Shown here piece by piece: positions 58,620-64,000 of a DNA stretch of 64,000 bases. Under the pieces are notes generated by a model, which was given only the letters and a program-made list of their open reading frames with translations, made no database searches and was not told the DNA's origin. The translations under genes were made by a program, and so were the position numbers. The stretch spans positions 92,893,795 to 92,957,794 of the forward strand of contig CM060977.1 in the NCBI GenBank assembly GCA_030765065.1. Reading direction: 5' to 3'. The stretch's first letter is position 1; the number at the start of each line of letters is the position of its first letter. This DNA comes from Deroplatys truncata. Its lineage: Eukaryota > Arthropoda > Insecta > Mantodea > Mantidae.

Positions 58620-60100
58620 ATGATAACTCTTACAAATTTCGGAGTAGAGAGTTAAATCTTAGCCCACTTTAGAGACATTTTGCTCTAAAAACTGGTACTA
58701 CTGTTGAATATGGCAGCTTTTACGCTCTCAAGTTGTATGGGTTCTTTCTTTACGAATACATGCAAGTTTATTTTCTTCATTTTTTGCTTTGATCGAATTT
58801 TTCTGTGAATGATATTTACTTCCATAAATGACTCGTTATTTCGGTAAAACTATTAAACAGTGATGCCCAACTTTAGGGAAATCGGGGAGGGCAGATATAT
58901 CACCATGCGCTGCTTGTGAAGCTGGATGCATTCATAAGGTCATGGGTTGTCCAAACTTCAATGGTTGGTTACCTTGTAACATGCCATCGTGAGCCGTCAA
59001 TGAGTGAAAGGGAAATGCTTCATAACACAAAACGAAAGTGGTGGGGTAAGGCGACAATGTGACTTCGTTAGCTCATAGGAGATAAGTTTGGGCTTCACTG
59101 CCATTGAAGATAGCTGAATTAAATGTTAGGATGATGATAAACGTGTTGTTTTGTGCTAATAAGATGGTTGGATATTTTTAAGAGAATAATTGCGGATAAG
59201 CTTTCATCAGGAGTTGGTATATTGGAAAAAGAATATATTATTTTAGTATCTTATTTTACTTAACAACCTTATTGTATAAAACTAGACCAGAACTTAGAAG
59301 GCACAATCTACTTTCTTGTTCTTTCTTTAAAGACGCTTAGTAAAGATTTGGTTTTAAAAAACTAATTCTGTTTTTTATGGATAATAAACGGTATAAGAAA
59401 TATACCTATGTAATTTTGTTTTGTTATTTGAGGCTTTAAATAGCTTTGAAAGTCCAGAGATGTTACAGTATGTTGGTGTGTAAAAATGTGTTACTACCTT
59501 GCTTTTTTGGGCCATTTCTCTTAAGTTTCATTTTTTATACTTCACGTACACTTTTCTCAAAATCTATTTAACTTAAAATTATGAAATTTTTTGTAATTGT
59601 GCAAAATGTTTAGCTACGTTTTCTAGTTTAAAGGTTTTTATCCTGAATTACAAAGTTTCTACGAAAAAATTAAAAATACAAATAAAATTACATGAAATGA
59701 TTATTTTGTTGCGACTATTTTTTTAAATTAGTCCCTTAAATGGACAAATATATAACTGGCATTTTAAACTATTTATTAAAGAGTTTGATGGAGTTCTGAT
59801 TTTTACTTTCAGAGAAAAGTGTACCTGTTAATGAAATTAGTTATTTCACAAGTTATTTTACGATATTTACATATTTTTATAATTAAAGGCTTTATAGCTA
59901 GCTAAAAAAAGGTACTCAAAAATCTTTTTAATAAGCAGTGAAAGCTTAATTGTCCTAAATGGTGTAATTCTATAGAAAACTGCCTTTCTTTCAATTGCAA
60001 AAAAGCGTAAATATACTCTTATGATCTCCACCAAAGGTCCTTAAAGGATTACCCTCCTCGTTTGTAGGACTGGCATCCCCAAGGACTTACAAGCCAATGC
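58620..60100. other. Unclassified AT-rich DNA
   Basis: No gene, RNA or repeat family recognised. Confidence 0.5.
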
Positions 60101-60104
60101 CTTG

Positions 60105-60260
60105 GGTCAGTAGCCTGTTGAGGAGCAACAAAACTCTGGATCATAGCATATCCAGGATGTGTGATCATACCGATGGCTGGTATGGTTGTGAAGAAGAAGA
60201 AAGTGAAAGGGATGATAGGAAAATTCGCGGATCAAATTATCCAAGCGAGTATTCACCTAT
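60105..60260 (+). repeat. Family F repeat, copy 2
   Basis: Matches 39110-39290 (AGTAGCCTGTTGAGGAGCAA, AGGGATGATAGGAAA, TTCGCGGATCAAATTATCCA). Confidence 0.65.
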
Positions 60261-60740
60261 ACGAGTCGCACACGTTACCGCGGCGCCAGCTCGTTCCCCA
60301 AGGCGTGGTTCGAAAGTTTCGCATCCCCTATTACATTATTTGGTAGTAATTTAAAATACGCGCGCCTTATGCTCGTCTGTTATTAACGTTGGCAACACAT
60401 GTCAAGGCGCCAAGGGGGACAGTTCTCATTCGCAACACTGTTGTATTGCGTTAGCAGCACACGTGTGAAGAAGTAGTGTTTTGAAATTGAATTATTTTTC
60501 TTCTCTCTTTAGGCCTATGGTCATTTCTCATCATTAAAGATAAGTCAGAACTGAAAATATGGTAATTTCTTAATCTCCAGGTTTAGGCTTTCATATTGGT
60601 ACAAAAAGGGAGAGTTACGTGGTTGTAAGTTTATTTGACACAGACTTAGTTTAAACCGTAAGTTTCTCACCGGAGCGAGAAACGTATGATCCACATGGTA
60701 ATGCATGCAGAATGCATCAGTGCATCGATTAATTTTTATT
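60261..60740. other. Unclassified DNA before the Tc1/mariner-like remnant
   Basis: May contain the left end of that element, but no terminal inverted repeat was found. Confidence 0.4.
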
Positions 60741-61735
60741 TAAAGCAACATAAAGGATTATTTTTCGATTGTTGCTGATGTCGCCCTCTCAACGAGAGCA
60801 TGTAAGGTCTAAACTGAAATGTCATTATCAGTCCGGCATATCAATACAGCAGATAGGTCGAAAATTCAAAGTTCTCCGAAATAAGAGTCAGAAAATTGGC
60901 AAGGAATGGCGATGGCGTTGTGCCAAACGCTCAAAGACGTGGTGGACAAAAATTACTCGTAAAACTGGCATTTGTGTATGAGCCAGGTGACAGGAATAAA
61001 AAGTGTAGTGAGGAAAATTAACTTTTCTCACAACTTTAAAAACCGAAATAAGAGGATGTGACAACTGTCAGACGTATTGCGTTAAATGTACAGATGGGGG
61101 AAGGATTGGCTATAAAGAACCAGTAAAGCATATTTTTACAGAAAAGAATGTTGGAGACCGAGTAAGGTTTTGCAAAATATTGATTGATTCTGAATTTACA
61201 GAAGGCACTCCACAGAGGTGCATAAAACATGCACACATCTTATTTACAGACGGAAGTCCAATGATGCTGCATCCTAAGACAAACCGCCAGAACAGAACGC
61301 ATCAGGACCAGTAGCCCTCAGCCTATTGTTACTCCTTAATTCTCGCAGAAAATCACGGTTGCAGGAGGCACATCTCGTTACGGAAAAATAGAATTGCATT
61401 GAGTACCACCGACAAAACATTCTGCCTTTGCACTAGGATGACCCCAGACAATTTCCACGTCGTTCGCTTGGGATATTTGATGCAAGATGGTAAAACAGCA
61501 CAAACGAACCATGAATGTCGTCCGGAAGAACTTCAATGCTATCTGGACTGATTGGGCTGAAATGTCATTGAGAATTTGTGGGTAGCAGCATATTCAGACA
61601 ACACAGAACAGCAGCAGAGAACTACTCATGAAAAAGGTGAATGAAGAATGGGAATCCATTAAGCAACAAACCATGACTATGGTAGAGAATTTTCGAAAAC
61701 GGATTTTGGAGTATCATAGTGTGGCGTATGCCTAA
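60741..61735 (+). pseudogene. Tc1/mariner-like transposase, decayed
   Basis: The 5' part (60769-60981) reads a helix-turn-helix-like peptide: SPSQREHVRSKLKCHYQSGI, then SIQQIGRKF. About 470 bp further on, HILFTDGSPMMLHPKTNRQN places a catalytic-Asp-like FTDG motif and the NRQN signature of maT/DD37D-type relatives. The 3' part has ELLMKKVNEEWESIKQQT and a FRKRILEYHSVAYA end, the usual C-terminal helix pattern. Frameshifts and stops lie between the pieces. Superfamily is likely; the subgroup is a guess. Confidence 0.65.
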
Positions 61736-62284
61736 GATGATAGGATACACAACTCTCTGGGCACCGAGATCCGTGACAGCAGTCTGCCTGGGAGTAGGGG
61801 AACTAGGTGTTAGGGAGGGGATAGCGTCAGTGACGCCTGAGTTTTTAGCGTTGGTTTAACAGTCAGTAAGTAAGATCCGTGCAGGAAAGAAGTGCGACTG
61901 CTAAAGCACGATGTCCTCGTCGGTAGACAATGGGAAAAGAATGTAAGTAATGTAACCAGTTTTTATCTCATTAAACCCTTAGCCAACCACTCTTTTGGAG
62001 TCTTAATTATGGTAGTGTAGTGTCCTTCCCTTCCCGTAAGCCAGGTATTATGTTGGAATAGCCATTATTTTCGGTACTTTCTTTAGCTGCGTCCCTCGTC
62101 GTAGCCTCGCCATGTGAAGTTCTTGTATAATTTGCCCGTACCTCTTGCAAGCGAGTAGCTCCCATCTGTTTTTGTGAAGTAATTAAAGAGAGGCTACGAC
62201 AATAGCAACGTTACACCAAATACTGAAAGTCATAGATCATCAAAAGGTATATCTTTAAGGCACCATTTTATATTGTCAGTTTTA
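61736..62284. other. Unclassified DNA
   Basis: No supportable feature. Confidence 0.5.
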
Positions 62285-62540
62285 ATGGGGCTCTTCACCC
62301 CGACGGACATATGGCGCTCATGTTCGTTGCGTTCTACAGTTCTTGGCACGTTTTATTCTTTTATTGACCTTGATTTTATTGTGGTAGTTTTTAGAATTTG
62401 ATCTGTTGTGTTTTTGACCAAGCGGGTTTGTGTGTGGTTTTTTAGTATTTTGTTTTTTAAATTTTCTATTTTATACATTGTAAGGGCGCTAATAACCTTA
62501 GCTGTTGAGCGTTCTTAAGCCCCATCTCATCATCATTTAA
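62285..62540 (+). repeat. SINE/non-LTR-type 3' tail
   Basis: The text GGGCGCTAATAACCTTAGCT, GTTGAGCG, CCCCATCTCATCATCATT near 62487-62538 is the kind of GCGCTAATGACC...CCCC(ATC)n tail common in arthropod retroposons (from memory). The start near ATGGGGCTCTTCACCCCGAC is tentative. Confidence 0.45.
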
Positions 62541-64000
62541 GGCACCATAACAATAAAATCTATATTTCTTATTTTTGACAAGTTATTTTAAACTATTGGA
62601 TGAAACTTTCGGACCACTTTGTACACCTACAAAAATTTTATACTTATCTAAGTAGTTTCTGTTATCAAAAGACATGAATTTACAACGTTTAACATTGGCA
62701 ACGTAGAATAAACACTTTGAAGTCTTCCAGCATTTCTTTATATAGATATTATTTTGCATGATGCCTATGTCTTAACTCTGCTATGAGTAATTATCTTTAT
62801 AATGGCACCTTATTCTCGAGAAGGACTAATCCTCTAATTCAGCGCTACCGTTTAAGCGGAAACGAAGAATTATTTTTTTTCCGAATTAACATCATTTGCT
62901 CGTTCTTCTAAAGCAAAGGTATCGGTAAGAGTTCTACAGAACATTTATGTGGAAAGGGTAGATGAAATTCTGCAAACTAGTAGCAGCCCCGAAACCAAAT
63001 TAGCATACATATGAGAAGTTCAGAGATTCTCTGAATCCTTTACAGCTTCATCCCACCTCTAACCCCTCAAATATTCAGCCGCATGTTTCCTCATTTGCCG
63101 CTACCAAGAATTGGTGGCAGGCACTGTATTCAGTGCAGATGGAAACCTCTTTCTTGGCGTATTACCACAGTGTCTCATTTAAGACGCCGCACCAAAGGTC
63201 GTCTTTCTTGAAGGCACCCCAACCATCTCGAAATAGAACTTGGAAACCTTTAACCCAAAAGGTTAGCGATTCATGGAACAGTATCAGTTTACCGTAAACT
63301 TGTTAACAGAAGTCAGAACATTACATGCTTCGGTCACCAGCCAACCTCTAAACCTTACAAGAAGCGCTGCGTTTATGTTGCAGAAACACACAAGGAAGTG
63401 AAATAAATGTTTGACAGAATGTCTTACTAGAGGTCACTTGTCTGCTTGCCTGTTTTATTTCTTTGTTTAGAACCACAGACTTTGTATATGATGTTTCATG
63501 TTTACTGGGGTAAAACACCTAATTTTGTAGTACCTGTTACCTGTTTTCATACTGTGAGCCTTTTCATAGCTTAGCCTAATATGGCGTCATTTTTTAATGA
63601 GAATCATTATAAAACGTTTGCCTGACTAATGCCGTTTTTTGTTATTTTGGTTTATTTATCAATACTATTTATTCATGTGATGTTAATAGCTGAATACCGG
63701 AATTATTGACTAGTAGGATTAATAATATTATAAACACATGATAGGTAGATAGATAAATAGGTTCAATAAATATGTTTCATATATTAAAAGATAGTACTTG
63801 TGACGATACCACTATTTCTGATACTCGGCACCGATACCGATTTTTGAGCCCCGATTTTCTTTAGTTATAAAAAAACTGTAAAGGCGATAGGTTGTTCACT
63901 CAAGTATGTTCTTATTAGTAGTTTTCTGTGCATAAACACCTGTAACCACTTTTGTGTTGTATGCTACACAACTCCAAAATTGACATTCTCCAATTCATGT
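62541..64000. other. Unclassified DNA to window end
   Basis: 62990-63400 is less AT-rich and partly open on + with an AATAAA near 63403, but frame breaks and lack of motifs prevent a gene call. The rest is AT-rich without features. Confidence 0.4.

Overview
The window looks like repeat-dense chromosomal DNA of an arthropod, most likely an insect. It has no long open reading frames, GT/AG-type intron signals, TATA/initiator promoters, two kinds of mariner/Tc1 remnant, tRNA-derived SINEs, solo LTRs, non-LTR reverse-transcriptase tails and many copies of an AT-rich repeat with hairpin-like ends (called family A here). No bacterial gene, rRNA or functional tRNA gene was seen. All identities were judged by eye; no search or alignment was run.

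The dominant structure is a giant inverted repeat at 7659-23260. Two arms of about 6.8 kb (7659-14494 and 16449-23260), roughly 98% alike by eye, flank a unique spacer of about 1.95 kb. Each arm carries a complete two-exon gene for a 124-residue OB-fold-like protein, with promoter, leader exon, 625-bp intron and coding exon. Both copies are intact and point toward the spacer. The spacer has its own promoter, a 155-codon gene with a C2HC zinc-finger-like motif, a poly(A) signal and two tandem arrays. The outer ends are GC-rich and carry iterated TGCCG motifs. The arms also hold a family A copy that was itself split by a 1.1-kb block of tandem exon-like units with a 9-bp target duplication. The whole could be a very large foldback-type mobile element, a chromosomal palindrome kept alike by gene conversion, or an assembly artefact joining two haplotypes.

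The flanks are mostly transposon debris. 1-7658: family A fragments and a tRNA SINE split by a mariner remnant. 23261-29640: a family A copy, then a 2.3-kb satellite of about 23 units of 100 bp with higher-order structure. 29640-37400: a 0.9-kb repeat (family D) in inverted orientation, a 5'-truncated non-LTR retrotransposon, the first solo LTR and more family A. 37400-50500: solo LTRs with 4-bp target duplications, a foldback MITE, a tRNA SINE and an orphan heat-shock-type promoter. 50500-64000: a 1.3-kb mariner with a broken transposase, another solo LTR, further family A copies, a 0.2-kb inverted repeat pair and a broken Tc1/mariner-like transposase.

The only genes that look intact are the two OB-like copies and the spacer zinc-finger gene, all inside the giant inverted repeat. 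They are the best candidates for a self-contained, undescribed system.
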